From contig NZ_WHZU01000009.1 of the NCBI RefSeq assembly GCF_010667655.1, positions 65,577 to 129,576 on the forward strand: a stretch of 64,000 bases of DNA, in the 5' to 3' direction. The notes below the pieces were generated by a model, which was not told the origin of the DNA, did no database searches, and saw only the letters and a list, made by a program, of their open reading frames with translations. The position numbers were made by a program, and so were the translations under genes. The DNA is from Bifidobacterium saimiriisciurei. Its GTDB lineage: Bacteria; Actinomycetota; Actinomycetes; Actinomycetales; Bifidobacteriaceae. This document shows, one piece after another, positions 17,344 through 28,853 of this stretch (the stretch's first letter is position 1; each line of letters starts with the position of its first letter).

Positions 17344-17727
17344 TCAGCCGTTGGCGGCGCGCAGCCACAGCAGCGCCGCCAACGGCATCGCGGCGATTGC
17401 CATGGCGGCGACGGCCAGCCACAGGCCGCGGGCCCTCATTCCCGTGCGCGGGTTCGGTCGAAGGCATTCCACCAGCGACACGACACCCACGATGATCGCC
17501 GCGGCCGCGCAGCAGATACCGGCCAGCGCGGCTGCGATCGCGGCCAGCAGCATCAATGCATCGGCGGGATCATACTCGCCGCGATTGAGATGCCAATACC
17601 CTCCCGCGGCCGCTCCCATGCACAGCACACAGGCCATGGCGAGGCCGAAGGCCGCCATGGCCGCCTTGGAGAACGGGCGAGGGCCCATTCCCTCGATATG
17701 ACCGACCGCCGGATGCTGCTCGTTCAT
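17344..17727 (-). CDS. Small membrane protein of unknown function
   Basis: A 127-residue protein with three or four hydrophobic segments (about residues 24-44, 55-85, 105-122) and a short polar N-terminus with PRPFSKAAMAAFGLA. The layout is like DUF4190-type membrane proteins but no family motif is certain. It converges with rluD with only a 10-bp gap, and GGGAG precedes the ATG. The 208 bp up to dnaE show no other gene and probably hold divergent promoters. Confidence 0.6.
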   Translation of the reverse strand: MNEQHPAVGHIEGMGPRPFSKAAMAAFGLAMACVLCMGAAAGGYWHLNRGEYDPADALMLLAAIAAALAGICCAAAAIIVGVVSLVECLRPNPRTGMRARGLWLAVAAMAIAAMPLAALLWLRAANG

Positions 17728-17935
17728 CGTCGTCGACTCCCTTCATACGGCCGTCATGCGGGCCATCGGTTCCATGGTCGGACGCTCGGGACGGGAAAAT
17801 CAAGCTCCCGGGGGAATGTGGACAAACGTGACCGTCCGTCCACATCGGCCGGCGGACCATGGCGCCGGTCCGTCGGCCGATGCCCCGTCCACCCGCCGCC
17901 ATGCCTCCAGCAGGGCGTGAGGTATGGTGGAACGT

Positions 17936-20900
17936 ATGACTGAACCGGCGAAGAACTTTGTGCAGCTTCACAACCACACCCACTACTCCCTGCTGGATGG
18001 GGCCTCGAAGATCCCGAATCTGGTGAACCGGGTCAAGGAACTGGGCATGCCCGCCGTCGGCATCACCGACCACGGCAACATGCACGGCGCCTACGAGATG
18101 TGGAGCACCGCAGTGAAGGCCGGCGTCAAGCCGATCATCGGCATCGAGGCATATGTGACCCCGGAGACCGCCCGACAGGACAAGTCCCGCGTGCACTGGG
18201 GCACCGAGGCGCAGCGCCGCGACGACGTCTCCGGCGGCGGCCTCATCACCCACCTGACCATGTGGGCGGAGAACGACGAGGGACTCGTCAACCTCACCAA
18301 GGCCAGTTCCGTGGCCAACCTCGAAGGTCGCGTGATGCGCTATCCGCGTATGGACAAGGAGGTGCTCGCCACCTACTCCAAAGGCGTGATCGCCTCCTCC
18401 GGATGCCCATCCGGCATCATCCAGACCAGGCTCAGGCTCGGCCAGTTCGACGAGGCCCTGCGCGCGGCGGGGGAGCTGCAGGACATCTTCGGCAAGGACA
18501 GCTTCTACATCGAACTCATGGACCACGGTCTGAAGATCGAGACCCAGGTGACCGAGGACCTGCTGACCATCGCCAGGAAGCTGAACGCCCCGCTGCTCGC
18601 CACGAACGACTCCCACTACGTGCTGGAGGCGGACCGCGGCGCCCAGGACGCCATGCTGTGCATCAACTCCGGCTCGCGTCTCGACGATCCCGACCGCTTC
18701 AAGTTCGACGGCTCCGGCTACTACATCAAATCCGCCGAGGAGATGCGCGAACTGTTCCGCGACCTGCCCGAGGCATGCGACAACACGCTGGAGATCGCCG
18801 AACGCTGCAACGTGATGTTCGACGACGGCGAGGACGGCGCGTTCATGCCGCGGTTCGACTGCCCCGAAGGCTGGGACGAGACCTCGCTCTTCCTCAAGAA
18901 GGTCGAGGAGGGCCTGGAGAAGCGTTACGAGGGCAATGTGCCCGTCGAGGTCTCCAAGCAGGCCGACTACGAGTGCGGCGTGATCTGCCAGATGCAGTTC
19001 CCCGGCTACTTCCTCGTCGTCTCCGACTACATCAACTGGGCGAAGGAGCACGGCATCATGGTCGGCCCCGGCCGAGGCTCCGCTGCAGGCGCCATGGTCG
19101 CCTACGCCATGGGCATCACCGAGCTCGACCCACTCGAACACGGCCTGATCTTCGAGAGGTTCCTCAACCCCGAACGCGTCTCCCTGCCGGATATCGACGT
19201 CGACTTCGACCCCGAGGGCCGTATGAAGGTGCTCGACTACGTGGCCGACAAGTACGGCCACGACAAGGTGGCGCAGTGCGTGATCTACGGCACCATCAAG
19301 ACCAAGCAGGCACTGAAGGACTCCGCACGCATCATGGGCTACGAGTTCTCGATGGGCGAGCGCGTCACCAAGGCGCTGCCGCCCGCCGCGACCGGCGGCA
19401 AGGACATCAGCCTGCACGACATCTTCGACCCCGGCGCCAAGCGATACGCCGAGGCGAGGGAATACCGCGAGCTCTACGATTCCGACCCGGACGTCAAGCG
19501 CATCACCGAGGAGGCCATGGGCATCGAGGGCCTAATCCGCCAGACCGGTGTGCACGCCTGCGCCACCATCATGGGAAGCGAGCCGATCACCGACACGTCG
19601 CCGCTGCTGGAACGCACCGACGGCACGGTGACCACCACGTTCGAGTACCACACCTGCGAGACGCTGGGTCTGGTCAAGATGGACTTCCTAGGGCTTTCCA
19701 ACCTCACGGTGATCCGCGACACGCTCAAGAACATCGAGCACAACGGCAAGGGCACACTCGACTACACCAAGATCCCCCTGGACGACAAGGCCACGTACGA
19801 GCTGCTCTCCCGCGGCGACACGCTCGGCGTGTTCCAGCTCGATTCCGACGGCATGCGCGCACTGCTCAAGACGCTCAAGCCCGACAACTTCAACGACATC
19901 TCCGCACTCATCGCCCTGTACCGTCCGGGCCCCATGAGCATGGACTCGCACACCAACTACGCCAAGCGCAAGAACGGTCTGCAGAAGATCGTGCCCATCC
20001 ACCCCGAGCTCGAGAAGCCGCTCAAGCAGGTGCTCGACGAGACGTACGGCCTCATCATCTACCAGGAGCAGGTGCAGTCCGCCGCGCGAATCCTCGCGGG
20101 CTACTCCCTGGGCAAGGCCGATGTGCTCAGGCGCGCCATGGGCAAGAAGAAGCCGGAGGTGCTGGCCAAGGAGAAGATCCCGTTCTTCGCCGGCATGAAG
20201 GAGCACGGCTACTCCGAGGAGGCCGCCGAGGCCGTGTGGGAGATCCTCGTGCCGTTCTCCGGATACGCGTTCAACAAGGCGCACTCCGCCGCATACGGCC
20301 TGATCTCCTACTGGACCGCCTACCTCAAGACCCACTATCCGACGGAGTTCATGGCCGCGCTGCTGCAGGGCGCCAGCACCAACAAGGACAAGACGGCACT
20401 GTACCTCGGCGAGGCCAGGCGCATGGGCATCCAGGTGCTCTCCCCGGACGTCAACGAATCCGTGTACGAGTACTCCGCAGTCGGCGACGTCGTGCGCTTC
20501 GGCCTCGGCGCCATCCGCAACGTCGGCGAGAAGGCCGTGGAGGACATCATCGCCGAGCGCAAGGGCTCCCACGGCAGGTTCGTGAACTTCATGGACTACA
20601 TCAAGCGCGTGCCGCTGACCGCGCTCAACCGCCGCCTCGTCGAATCGCTCATCAAGGCCGGCGCCTTCGACTCCATCGACCCGAACCGCCGCGCCCTGTT
20701 CCAGATCCACGAGACGGCCATCAACCAGATCGTGCCGCTCAAACGCAAGGAGGCCGAAGGCCAGTTCGACCTGTTCGCCGGCCTCGGCGACGACGACGCG
20801 GATGGCGACGACGTGATGGGCGACGCCGACGTGCAGATCCCCGACATCGAGGAATGGGACAAGAAGACCAAGCTCAACTTCGAACGCGAGATGCTCGGCC

Positions 20901-21502
20901 TGTATGTCTCCGACCATCCGCTCAGCGGCATGAGCTCGGTGCTCGCCGGACTGCGAGACATGTCCATCGCCCAGCTCATCGACCGCGCGCCGACGATGCC
21001 GGACCGCGAGCAGGTGACGCTCGCCGGACTGATCACCAACATCGACCGACGTGTGTCGAAGAAGGGCAACCCCTGGGCCATCGTCACCATCGAGGATCTG
21101 GAGAGCTCCATCCAGTGCATGTTCTTCGGCAAGGCCTACGAGTCCTCCGCGGCCGACATGGCGCTCGACACGGTCGTGCGCATCCGAGGCATGGTCGACG
21201 TCCGCGACGAGACCGTGTCGTTGCGCGCCTCCGAGATGGAGGTGCCCACGCTCGAGGCCGAGGACGAGCGCACGCTGGTCATCATGCTGCCGGCCACCGC
21301 CATCGACAGGGCGCATGTGGAGGCCCTCGCCCGCATCCTGCGCCAGCATCCGGGCTACTGCGAGGTGCGGCTCGCCGTGACCGACGCCAAGGGCGGGGCC
21401 ACGATGCTCACCTTCGGCGACAACTTCCGCGTACGAAGGGACACCTCCCTGTTCGGCGAGATCAAGACGGTCTTCGGGCCGGCCTGCCTCGCCGCCGCGT
21501 AG
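17936..21502 (+). CDS. dnaE: DNA polymerase III alpha subunit
   Basis: The 1188-residue DnaE replicative polymerase. The N-terminal PHP domain starts with [15 protein letters not shown] and keeps metal-binding His residues seen in active PHP exonucleases. The polymerase active site PDIDVDFD is at about 418-425, and MDFLGLSNL near 581 carries the third Asp. The internal clamp-binding motif QFDLF is near residue 942, and an OB fold follows ([14 protein letters not shown]). The ATG at 17936 is chosen because GGTGG stands six bases before it; another in-frame ATG lies 12 bases upstream. A hairpin at 21510-21542 follows the stop. Confidence 0.97.
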   Translation: MTEPAKNFVQLHNHTHYSLLDGASKIPNLVNRVKELGMPAVGITDHGNMHGAYEMWSTAVKAGVKPIIGIEAYVTPETARQDKSRVHWGTEAQRRDDVSGGGLITHLTMWAENDEGLVNLTKASSVANLEGRVMRYPRMDKEVLATYSKGVIASSGCPSGIIQTRLRLGQFDEALRAAGELQDIFGKDSFYIELMDHGLKIETQVTEDLLTIARKLNAPLLATNDSHYVLEADRGAQDAMLCINSGSRLDDPDRFKFDGSGYYIKSAEEMRELFRDLPEACDNTLEIAERCNVMFDDGEDGAFMPRFDCPEGWDETSLFLKKVEEGLEKRYEGNVPVEVSKQADYECGVICQMQFPGYFLVVSDYINWAKEHGIMVGPGRGSAAGAMVAYAMGITELDPLEHGLIFERFLNPERVSLPDIDVDFDPEGRMKVLDYVADKYGHDKVAQCVIYGTIKTKQALKDSARIMGYEFSMGERVTKALPPAATGGKDISLHDIFDPGAKRYAEAREYRELYDSDPDVKRITEEAMGIEGLIRQTGVHACATIMGSEPITDTSPLLERTDGTVTTTFEYHTCETLGLVKMDFLGLSNLTVIRDTLKNIEHNGKGTLDYTKIPLDDKATYELLSRGDTLGVFQLDSDGMRALLKTLKPDNFNDISALIALYRPGPMSMDSHTNYAKRKNGLQKIVPIHPELEKPLKQVLDETYGLIIYQEQVQSAARILAGYSLGKADVLRRAMGKKKPEVLAKEKIPFFAGMKEHGYSEEAAEAVWEILVPFSGYAFNKAHSAAYGLISYWTAYLKTHYPTEFMAALLQGASTNKDKTALYLGEARRMGIQVLSPDVNESVYEYSAVGDVVRFGLGAIRNVGEKAVEDIIAERKGSHGRFVNFMDYIKRVPLTALNRRLVESLIKAGAFDSIDPNRRALFQIHETAINQIVPLKRKEAEGQFDLFAGLGDDDADGDDVMGDADVQIPDIEEWDKKTKLNFEREMLGLYVSDHPLSGMSSVLAGLRDMSIAQLIDRAPTMPDREQVTLAGLITNIDRRVSKKGNPWAIVTIEDLESSIQCMFFGKAYESSAADMALDTVVRIRGMVDVRDETVSLRASEMEVPTLEAEDERTLVIMLPATAIDRAHVEALARILRQHPGYCEVRLAVTDAKGGATMLTFGDNFRVRRDTSLFGEIKTVFGPACLAAA

Positions 21503-21509
21503 GGACGGT

Positions 21510-21542
21510 ATCGGGCCGCCGTCCTGCGGTCGGTGGCCCGAT
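21510..21542 (+). terminator. Hairpin after dnaE
   Basis: ATCGGGCC pairs with GGCCCGAT with further internal GC pairs, starting eight bases after the stop. There is no T-run. Confidence 0.55.
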
Positions 21543-21621
21543 GGACATGTACGACGACCTTGTCCTCCATGGGATTATCATGAATCGGGTTGTTCCACGG
21601 AAGGAAGAGAAAGGAGCTCCC

Positions 21622-22395
21622 GTGCATTCACCGTCGCAACCGGGAGTCGTCGGCAAGGCGTTCCGGACCGCGTTCCCGCTCACCCTGCCCATCGCCGCGG
21701 GCTTCCTGTTCCTTGGCTGTTCGTACGGTCTGCTCATGCATGCCAAGGGCTTCGCGTTCCTCTATCCGGTGTGCATGGCGTATTTCATCTTCGCAGGGTC
21801 GATGGAGTTCGTCACGGTGAACCTGCTGCTCAGCGCGTTCGACCCCCTCGCCGCGTTCATGCTGGCGCTGATGGTCAACGCAAGGCATCTGTTCTATGGA
21901 CTGTCGATGCTCGGCAAATACAAGAACATGGGATGGAAGAAGCCGTACCTCATCTTCGCGATGTGCGACGAAAGCTTCGCCATCAACTCGTCGGCGCACA
22001 TCCCCGACGACGTGGACAGGGGATGGTTCATGCTGTTCGTGAACCTGCTCAACCGCTGGTACTGGATCGGCGGCACCGCGCTCGGCTGGCTCGTCGGCGG
22101 TCTGCTGCCGTTCAGCACCAAGGGCATCGAATTCGTGCTCACCGCATTGTTCCTCGTCATCTTCCTCGACCAGTGGATGGGGGAGAAGCGGCATCTTCCC
22201 GCCATGGTGGGGGTGCTCGCCTCATTGGGATGCCTCATCGTGCTCGGGCCCGACCGGTTCATGATTCCCTCGATGGTGCTCATGCTCGTGCTGTTCGTCC
22301 TGCTGCGGCCGTACCTCGACGATCCGCGGCCGAAGGGCGATGGGAGCGTCGGCGATGCCGTGAAGGATGCCGAGGATATGGAGGCGACGGCATGA
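21622..22395 (+). CDS. azlC: AzlC-family branched-chain amino acid exporter, large subunit
   Basis: A 257-residue membrane protein with about seven hydrophobic segments and AzlC landmarks: [36 protein letters not shown] and [11 protein letters not shown]. With the small AzlD subunit it forms a LIV-E type exporter for branched-chain amino acids. The GTG at 21622 has AAAGGAG eight bases upstream; an in-frame ATG at 21541 has no SD. The stop overlaps the azlD start (ATGA). Confidence 0.9.
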   Translation: MHSPSQPGVVGKAFRTAFPLTLPIAAGFLFLGCSYGLLMHAKGFAFLYPVCMAYFIFAGSMEFVTVNLLLSAFDPLAAFMLALMVNARHLFYGLSMLGKYKNMGWKKPYLIFAMCDESFAINSSAHIPDDVDRGWFMLFVNLLNRWYWIGGTALGWLVGGLLPFSTKGIEFVLTALFLVIFLDQWMGEKRHLPAMVGVLASLGCLIVLGPDRFMIPSMVLMLVLFVLLRPYLDDPRPKGDGSVGDAVKDAEDMEATA

Positions 22396-22727
22396 CGATG
22401 ACCGTGCTGCAGAGCGTACTGACCATTGCGGTGGTGTCGTTGGGCACCATCCTCACCCGATTCCTGCCGTTCCTGCTGTTCCCCGAGTCGAAGGAGCCGC
22501 CGCGCTTCATCGAATACCTCGGCAAGGTGCTGCCGTACGCGATGACCGGCCTGCTGGTCGTGTACTCGCTCAAGGACGTCTCGCCCATGACGGGCAGCCA
22601 CGGCATCCCCGAGCTCATCGCCATGGCCGCGATCGTCGCGCTGCACGCGTGGAAGCGCAACATGCTGCTGTCCATCGCCGGCGGCACCATCCTCTACATG
22701 GTGCTCGTCCAGATGGTGTTCGTCTGA
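22392..22727 (+). CDS. azlD: AzlD-family branched-chain amino acid exporter, small subunit
   Basis: A 111-residue protein with four hydrophobic segments; TRFLPFLLF near the N-terminus and [18 protein letters not shown] are the AzlD signature. It is coupled to azlC by a 4-bp overlap. Confidence 0.9.
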   Translation: MTMTVLQSVLTIAVVSLGTILTRFLPFLLFPESKEPPRFIEYLGKVLPYAMTGLLVVYSLKDVSPMTGSHGIPELIAMAAIVALHAWKRNMLLSIAGGTILYMVLVQMVFV

Positions 22728-22919
22728 ATCGGGACGACCGCCCGAATCCGACGATCCGGCGCGATGCGTCGATTGGTTTTCGCCCAACGATGAACATGCG
22801 TAACAATGTTCCATCATTCGGGTTTCCGTGCTCATGACGGCGGTGTGAGCGGACTACACTGCTGTGTGATCGAATACCGATGCGAATGATTTCATGAGCC
22901 GTTTTCTTGAAAAGGGGCG

Positions 22920-24230
22920 ATGGCAATGGGTTACGGCAAGTCCATGAAAGTAAGCGAGATGATCGGCGTCTTCCTTGACGAGGACGCCCCGGTGAGGATC
23001 GACGCGTTCGACGGATCGACGTTCGGCCGGGCCAAGGCCGATCTGGAGATATCCATCACCAGTCCGAAGATGATGCACCAGCTGGTGCGCAACCCCAACG
23101 AGATCGGCGTGGCCCGTTCGTACATCCTCGGCTACTTCGACATCAAGGGCATCGACTACGCGGACCCGTATCCGCAGCTGCGGCAGCTGATCGCCCTGTC
23201 GCCGTACCTGCGCAAGCCCACGCCGGCCGAGCTGGCCAAAGTGGCCGCGGCCGTGCTCAGCCACGGCGTGCACAAGGTGGAGGTGCCCGAATCCGAAGGG
23301 CCGTCCAAGTTCGAACGCATCACGCACGGACTCATCCCGCACACCGAGAAGGCCGACTCCGAGACGGTGAGCTTCCACTACGACCTGTCCAACGAGTTCT
23401 ATTCGCGCTTCCTCGGACCGTCGATGACATACACCTGCGCCGTGTTCGACACACCCGACACCAGCCTCGACGTGGCGCAGCAGCGCAAGCTCGACCTCGT
23501 GCTCGACAAGCTCGACCTCAAGCCCGGCCAGCGTCTGCTCGACATCGGCTGCGGATGGGGCTCCATGGTCATCGCCGCCGCAAAGCGCGGCATCAAGGCC
23601 CTGGGCGTATCGCTTTCACGAGAGCAGATCGAATACGGACAGGAGTGGATTCGCCGCGAAGGCCTCGAGGACCTCGCCGAACTGCGCGTGATGGACTACC
23701 GTGAGGTTCCCGAGCGCGATTTCGACGGCGTATGCTCCATCGGCATGATGGAGCATGTGGGCGCCAAGAACTACCAGCACTACTTCAACGAGATGTTCAA
23801 GCTCGTCAAGCCCATGGGCAGGCTGCTCAACCACCAGATCACCATCAGCCACAACCGTCCGAACGGCAGGCCCGGAACCGACGAGTTCCTCGACCGCTAC
23901 ATCTTCCCCGACGGTGACCTCGCCTCGCCCGGCTTCATCGAGTCGCGCATCCACGACGCCGGCTTCAACGTGGTGCATCAGGAGAACCTGCGGCAGCACT
24001 ACGCGCTCACCCTGCACAACTGGAACCGCAACCTCAGGGCCAACTGGGACGCCGAGGTGGCCGAGGTGGGCTTCGAACGGGCCAAGGTGTACGGGTTGTA
24101 CCTCGCCGCATGCGCGCTGAACTTCGAGCTCGACGGCATCCAGGTGCACCAGTTCCTCGCCGTCAAGCCCGACCGCGAAGGCCATCCGATGGGCGACTGG
24201 TATCCGCTTCGCCCTTGGTGGAAGGGCTGA
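22920..24230 (+). CDS. cfa: Cyclopropane-fatty-acyl-phospholipid synthase
   Basis: A 436-residue SAM-dependent enzyme that adds a methylene bridge to unsaturated acyl chains of membrane phospholipids, an acid- and stress-protective change. The SAM-binding motif LLDIGCGWGSMVIAAAKRG and CFA motifs (FYSRFLGPSMTYTCAVF, SIGMMEHVGAKNY) are intact. SD AAGGGG precedes the ATG; an in-frame second ATG (MGYGK) lies six bases on. It ends in a good intrinsic terminator at 24261. Confidence 0.95.
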   Translation: MAMGYGKSMKVSEMIGVFLDEDAPVRIDAFDGSTFGRAKADLEISITSPKMMHQLVRNPNEIGVARSYILGYFDIKGIDYADPYPQLRQLIALSPYLRKPTPAELAKVAAAVLSHGVHKVEVPESEGPSKFERITHGLIPHTEKADSETVSFHYDLSNEFYSRFLGPSMTYTCAVFDTPDTSLDVAQQRKLDLVLDKLDLKPGQRLLDIGCGWGSMVIAAAKRGIKALGVSLSREQIEYGQEWIRREGLEDLAELRVMDYREVPERDFDGVCSIGMMEHVGAKNYQHYFNEMFKLVKPMGRLLNHQITISHNRPNGRPGTDEFLDRYIFPDGDLASPGFIESRIHDAGFNVVHQENLRQHYALTLHNWNRNLRANWDAEVAEVGFERAKVYGLYLAACALNFELDGIQVHQFLAVKPDREGHPMGDWYPLRPWWKG

Positions 24231-24260
24231 CTTCCGGTTTCCCGTCGGCCGTTTCGCCCC

Positions 24261-24295
24261 GCCGTCCGCGCCCCGATGGGCCGGACGGCCTTTTC
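24261..24295 (+). terminator. Rho-independent terminator after cfa
   Basis: GCCGTCCG pairs with CGGACGGC and is followed by CTTTTCG, the best-formed intrinsic terminator in the window. Confidence 0.8.
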
Positions 24296-24365
24296 GTCTC
24301 CGAAGTGTGAGACAGGTTGCGCGATTCGGTCGTTTTCGTCATTGGCGGTTCTTACCATCGTGAGC

Positions 24366-25763
24366 ATGGCAGAGAACATTATGCGAATCATTGACCTGCG
24401 AGGCAAGAGCCTCAGCCGAGCCGAACTGCTGGCCGCGATGCCGCGCGCCGCGATGGGCACCTCCGAGGCGACCGACCTCGTGCGCCCCATCCTCGACGAT
24501 GTGAAGGAGCGCGGCGCCGCAGCCCTGCGCGACTTCGAGGAGAAGTTCGATCACGTGCGACCGAAGCACCTGCGCGTGCCGGCCGAGGCCATCGCCGCGG
24601 CCCTCGACACCCTTGACCCGGAGGTCCGAGCCGCCATCGAGGAGTCCGTGCGTCGCGCCCGCGCCGTGGCAGCCAGCCAGGTGCCGAAGGACTTCCACAC
24701 CGATCTCGCCCCCGGCGCCCGAGTGGCCGAACGCTGGATCCCCATCCAGCGCGTGGGCCTCTACGTGCCCGGCGGCAAGGCCGTCTACCCCTCGTCCGTG
24801 ATCATGAACGCCGTCCCGGCCCAGGCCGCCGGCGTCGAATCGCTCGCCATCGCCACGCCCCCGGCCCGCGATGACGCCGAGGGACTGCCGAACAAGACCA
24901 TCCTCGCCACCTGCGCCATCCTCGGCGTCGACGAGGTCTACGCCGTCGGCGGTGCACAGGCCATCGCCATGTTCGCGTACGGCGCCAAGGGATCCGAGCC
25001 GCAGGACGGCGACGTGCTGTGCGACCCGGTCGACAAGATCACCGGCCCCGGCAACATCTTCGTGGCCACCGCCAAGTCCCTCGTCTCCGCATTCGTGGGC
25101 ATCGACGCCGTCGCCGGACCGACCGAAATCGGCATCATCGCCGACAAGGACGCCAACCCCAGCCTGCTGGCCGCCGACCTCATCGGCCAGGCCGAGCACG
25201 ACGAGCTCGCCGGCTCCGTGCTGTTCACCGACTCTCCGGAACTCGCCGACAAGGTGCAGGAGAACCTCAACTACCGCGTGCCGAAGACCGAGCACGCCGA
25301 ACGCGTCCACACGTCGCTTTCCGGCACCCAGTCCGCCATCGTGCTCACCGACGGCCTCGACCAGTCCATCGACGCCGCCAACGCCTACGCCGCCGAACAC
25401 CTCGAAATCCAGACCGCCGACGCGGACGCCGTGGTCAAGCGCATCAAGAACGCCGGCGCCATCTTCCGCGGACCCTACTCGCCGGTCCCGCTCGGCGACT
25501 ACATGTCCGGCTCCAACCACGTGCTGCCCACCGGCGGCACCGCCCGTTTCGCCGCCGGACTCGGCGTGCACACCTTCATGAAGCCCGTCGAGGTCATCGA
25601 ATACGACGAGGAGGGCCTCAAGGCCCTGGCCGCCCGCATCAACGCGTTCGCCGTCTCCGAGGACCTGCCCGCCCACGGCGAATGCGTGCTGTCCCGCTTC
25701 GTCAAGGACCCGTACGACAAGGCCACCCTGCGTGAGCAGGAGAAGGAAGCGGGTCTTCGATGA
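24366..25763 (+). CDS. hisD: Histidinol dehydrogenase
   Basis: The last enzyme of histidine synthesis, oxidising histidinol to histidine with two NAD+. It has 465 residues from the ATG at 24366; the alternative is ATG 24381, giving MRIIDL. The motifs KITGPGNIFVATAK, AGPTEIGIIAD and IGQAEHDELAGSVLFT cover the Zn and substrate residues, and DYMSGSNHVLPTGG is the conserved C-terminal block. It leads the his operon; its stop overlaps hisC. Neither start has a strong SD. Confidence 0.95.
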   Translation: MAENIMRIIDLRGKSLSRAELLAAMPRAAMGTSEATDLVRPILDDVKERGAAALRDFEEKFDHVRPKHLRVPAEAIAAALDTLDPEVRAAIEESVRRARAVAASQVPKDFHTDLAPGARVAERWIPIQRVGLYVPGGKAVYPSSVIMNAVPAQAAGVESLAIATPPARDDAEGLPNKTILATCAILGVDEVYAVGGAQAIAMFAYGAKGSEPQDGDVLCDPVDKITGPGNIFVATAKSLVSAFVGIDAVAGPTEIGIIADKDANPSLLAADLIGQAEHDELAGSVLFTDSPELADKVQENLNYRVPKTEHAERVHTSLSGTQSAIVLTDGLDQSIDAANAYAAEHLEIQTADADAVVKRIKNAGAIFRGPYSPVPLGDYMSGSNHVLPTGGTARFAAGLGVHTFMKPVEVIEYDEEGLKALAARINAFAVSEDLPAHGECVLSRFVKDPYDKATLREQEKEAGLR

Positions 25764-26935
25764 GCGAGACCACCAGCAACGCCATCCCCGCGAGCCTGCC
25801 GCTGCGCAACGACCTGCGGGGCGAGGAGCCGTACGGCGCCCCCCAGCTCGACGTTCCCGTCTGCCTCAACGTCAACGAGAACCCGTACCCGCCCGCGCCC
25901 GACGTGGTCGACACCATCGCCCGGCGCGTGCGCGAGATCGCCCCGACGCTCAACCGCTACCCGGACCGCGAGCACATCGCCTTGCGCAAGGCGTTCAGCG
26001 ACTATCTCGCCAAGGAGTCCGGCACGCGCCTCGCCGTCGAACAGCTGTGGGCCGCCAACGGCTCCAACGAGATCATGCTCCAGCTCTTCCAGGCGTTCGG
26101 CGGACCGGGACGCAAGGCCCTGAGCTTCACGCCCACGTACTCGATGTACCCCGAATACGCGCGCGACACCTTCACCGAGTGGGTGACCGTGCCCCGCAAC
26201 GGCGACTTCACGCTCGACATCGATGCCGCGGTCGCCGCCATCAGGGACGTCAGGCCGGCCATGGTGCTCGTGACCAGCCCCAACAACCCCACCGGCACCC
26301 CGCTGCCCATGGACCAGACCCGGACCCTGCTCGCCGCCTGCGAGGAGGCCGGGGTCGACGGCGCGCCCGAAGGCGTGCATCCCATCCTCGTGGTGGACGA
26401 AGCCTACGTGGAGTTCCGCACGCCCGGCGTGCCCTCCGCCGTCAGCCTCATCGACGAGCATCCGAACCTCGCCGTCAGCCGCACCATGAGCAAGGCGTTC
26501 GCCTACGCCGGCGCCCGCGTCGGCTACATCGCCGCCGACAAGGGCATCATCGACTCCATGCGCATCGTGCGCATGCCGTACCACCTGAGCGCCGTCACCC
26601 AGGCCGCGGCCCTCGCCGCGCTCGAGCACACCGACGAGCAGCTCAGCACCGTCGCCCACCTGCGCGAGACCCGCGAACAGACCGCCGCATGGCTCGAAAC
26701 GCTCACCTACAAGGGACGTAACCTCACCGTGGCACACTCGGAGTCGAACTTCGTGTACTTCGGCGTCTTCGACAACCGCGACTACATCTTCAACGAGCTG
26801 CTCAGGCGCGGCGTGCTCATCCGCGACGTCGGCCCCGACGGCTGGCTGCGCGTATGCATGGGCACCGACGAGGAGATGGCCGCCTTCCGCAAGGCGTTCG
26901 TCGAAGTGCTCGCAGCGGCCGAAAAGGAGGCCTGA
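25760..26935 (+). CDS. hisC: Histidinol-phosphate aminotransferase
   Basis: A 391-residue PLP-dependent fold-type I aminotransferase converting imidazole-acetol phosphate to histidinol phosphate. It shows LNVNENPYPP, LVTSPNNPTGTPLP, VVDEAYVEF and the PLP lysine in RTMSKAFAYAGARVGY. The ATG overlaps the hisD stop. Confidence 0.95.
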   Translation: MSETTSNAIPASLPLRNDLRGEEPYGAPQLDVPVCLNVNENPYPPAPDVVDTIARRVREIAPTLNRYPDREHIALRKAFSDYLAKESGTRLAVEQLWAANGSNEIMLQLFQAFGGPGRKALSFTPTYSMYPEYARDTFTEWVTVPRNGDFTLDIDAAVAAIRDVRPAMVLVTSPNNPTGTPLPMDQTRTLLAACEEAGVDGAPEGVHPILVVDEAYVEFRTPGVPSAVSLIDEHPNLAVSRTMSKAFAYAGARVGYIAADKGIIDSMRIVRMPYHLSAVTQAAALAALEHTDEQLSTVAHLRETREQTAAWLETLTYKGRNLTVAHSESNFVYFGVFDNRDYIFNELLRRGVLIRDVGPDGWLRVCMGTDEEMAAFRKAFVEVLAAAEKEA

Positions 26936-26938
26936 ACC

Positions 26939-27541
26939 ATGGCAAGAACCGCCACCATCAAACGCGAGACCAGCGAATCGAGCATCGAGCTGACGCTGAA
27001 CCTCGACGGCACCGGAAAGACGAACATCGACACCTCCGTGCCCTTCTACAACCACATGATGACCGCCCTCGGCAAGCACTCGCTCATCGACCTCGACATC
27101 AAGGCCCACGGCGACACCGATATCGACGTGCACCACACCGTGGAGGACACGGCCATCGTCTTCGGCGAGGCCCTGAAGCAGGCCCTCGGCGACAAGCGAG
27201 GCATCCGCCGCTTCGCCGACGCCACCGTGCCGCTCGACGAAGCCCTCGCCAAGGCCGTCGTCGACATCTCCGGCCGGCCCTACGCCGTATGCACCGGCGA
27301 GCCCGAAGGATTCGAATACGCCATGATCGGCGGTCACTTCACCGGCTCCATGGTGCGCCACGTCATGGAATCCATCGCACTGCACGCCGGCCTGTGCCTG
27401 CACCTGCAGCTGATCGCCGGGCGAGACCCCCACCACATCGCCGAAGCCGAGTTCAAGGCCGTCGCGCGAGCCCTGCGCTTCGCCGTCGAACCCGACCCGC
27501 GAATCCAGGGCCTCATTCCCAGCACGAAGGGATCGCTATGA
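26939..27541 (+). CDS. hisB: Imidazoleglycerol-phosphate dehydratase
   Basis: A 200-residue monofunctional HisB with the two metal-binding repeats [24 protein letters not shown], and [25 protein letters not shown]. It has no histidinol-phosphatase domain, as in other actinobacteria. AAGGAGG overlaps the end of hisC. Confidence 0.95.
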   Translation: MARTATIKRETSESSIELTLNLDGTGKTNIDTSVPFYNHMMTALGKHSLIDLDIKAHGDTDIDVHHTVEDTAIVFGEALKQALGDKRGIRRFADATVPLDEALAKAVVDISGRPYAVCTGEPEGFEYAMIGGHFTGSMVRHVMESIALHAGLCLHLQLIAGRDPHHIAEAEFKAVARALRFAVEPDPRIQGLIPSTKGSL

Positions 27542-28158
27542 GCGACCAGACCCCCAACAACCCCAACAACACGGACCGCGACCCCGACTCGTTCAGCGAC
27601 GAGGAGATCAATGCCGCGCTCGCCGGATTCGAGGACGAGCTCAACGACATGGACTCCTTCGACGCCGAACTGCAGGGGCTGCTCGGCAACAAGGCCAAGG
27701 CCGCCGTGCTCATCACGCAGCTGAGCGCCGCCGACCTGCTCGCCGCGTTCTGCCAGCTCTCCGACATCTCCGCGCAGTGCGTTGCATCCGACACCGGCGC
27801 GGTGGCGGTGCTGCGCAACGTCGACGGCGACGGCCCCGAGGCCGCGGCAAGGGACCTGACCACCGTGATCTCCGGTCTCTCCGCCGTGCTGGCCGTGAAC
27901 CGAGCCGACAAGCTCGAGGCCACCCTGTGGGTCAACGGCAAGCCCGGCACGCAGTTCGCGCCCCCCGTGCTGTTCATGTCCACGCCCGACTTCGTCGAGG
28001 ATCTGCTCATCGGCGCGATCGACGTGGCGGGACTCGAACGGCAGAACCTCACCATCGTCGACTCCGGCACGATGGAGCGCGGCGACGCCCTGAACGTCAT
28101 CGCCAAGCACACGAAATTCGGACGAGGCGGGTCCACCCGCGGATCGAAGGTCGACTGA
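27538..28158 (+). CDS. Conserved his-operon protein of unknown function
   Basis: A 206-residue soluble protein between hisB and hisH, starting at an ATG that overlaps the hisB stop, so it is made with the pathway enzymes. The first 50 residues are acidic and low-complexity (many Asn, Asp, Glu), followed by an alpha/beta domain from about residue 55 ([20 protein letters not shown]). The tail is basic ([12 protein letters not shown]). No catalytic motif is recognised, and it is not one of the ten known histidine enzymes. A role in assembly or regulation of the pathway is only a guess from position. Confidence 0.7.
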   Translation: MSDQTPNNPNNTDRDPDSFSDEEINAALAGFEDELNDMDSFDAELQGLLGNKAKAAVLITQLSAADLLAAFCQLSDISAQCVASDTGAVAVLRNVDGDGPEAAARDLTTVISGLSAVLAVNRADKLEATLWVNGKPGTQFAPPVLFMSTPDFVEDLLIGAIDVAGLERQNLTIVDSGTMERGDALNVIAKHTKFGRGGSTRGSKVD

Positions 28159-28211
28159 CCGGTCGGCCGTGACGGCAACGGCGCCACAAGCGCCGGAAGA
28201 AAGGCAGAAGC

Positions 28212-28853
28212 ATGACTTCAGTAGTGGTGTTCGACTACGGTTTCGGCAACGTGCGCTCCATGGTGCGCGCCCTGGCGAATCTCGACATCGACGTGACCCT
28301 GACCAGCGACTACCGTCAGGCCATGGACGCCGACGGTCTCGTCGTCCCGGGGGTGGGCGCATTCGCCGCCTGCGTGGAGGGCCTGAAGACCGTGGGGGGC
28401 GACCGCGTCATCAACGAGCGCCTCACGGCCGGCAAGCCCGTGCTCGGCGTATGCGTGGGACTCCAGGTGATGTTCTCCCAGGGAGTCGAAGGCGGTACGC
28501 CGGCCGACGGTCTCGGATACCTCGGGGGAGTGGTCGAACCGCTCGACGCCGACGTGGTGCCCCACATGGGATGGAACACCGTCGAGGCGGCCGAAGGTTC
28601 CAGGCTCCTCAAGGGACTCGAGAACGAGCGCTTCTACTTCGTGCACTCCTACGCCGTGAGCCACCCGACCGGCGACGGCGTGAACGCCGGCGTGCTCGCC
28701 GGAAGCGACGAACGCATCACGTGGTGCGAATACGGCCGCAGCCGCTTCGTCGCCGCCGTGGAGCAGGGCCCGCTCAGCGCCACCCAGTTCCATCCTGAAA
28801 AGTCAGCCGAGGCCGGCGCCCAGCTCCTGCGTAACTGGATCGCCACCTTCTGA
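28212..28853 (+). CDS. hisH: Imidazole glycerol phosphate synthase, glutaminase subunit
   Basis: A 213-residue class I glutamine amidotransferase giving ammonia to HisF. The nucleophile elbow is [12 protein letters not shown] with the catalytic Cys, and the His-Glu pair is in [20 protein letters not shown] stands before ATG. The partner hisF is not in this window. Confidence 0.95.
   Translation: MTSVVVFDYGFGNVRSMVRALANLDIDVTLTSDYRQAMDADGLVVPGVGAFAACVEGLKTVGGDRVINERLTAGKPVLGVCVGLQVMFSQGVEGGTPADGLGYLGGVVEPLDADVVPHMGWNTVEAAEGSRLLKGLENERFYFVHSYAVSHPTGDGVNAGVLAGSDERITWCEYGRSRFVAAVEQGPLSATQFHPEKSAEAGAQLLRNWIATF

Noticed and set aside
18100..21621. A very long open frame overlapping dnaE in another frame and running into azlC
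   Set aside because: Only its last part from the GTG at 21622 encodes a recognisable protein (AzlC). The Arg/His/Pro-rich remainder is a shadow of dnaE.
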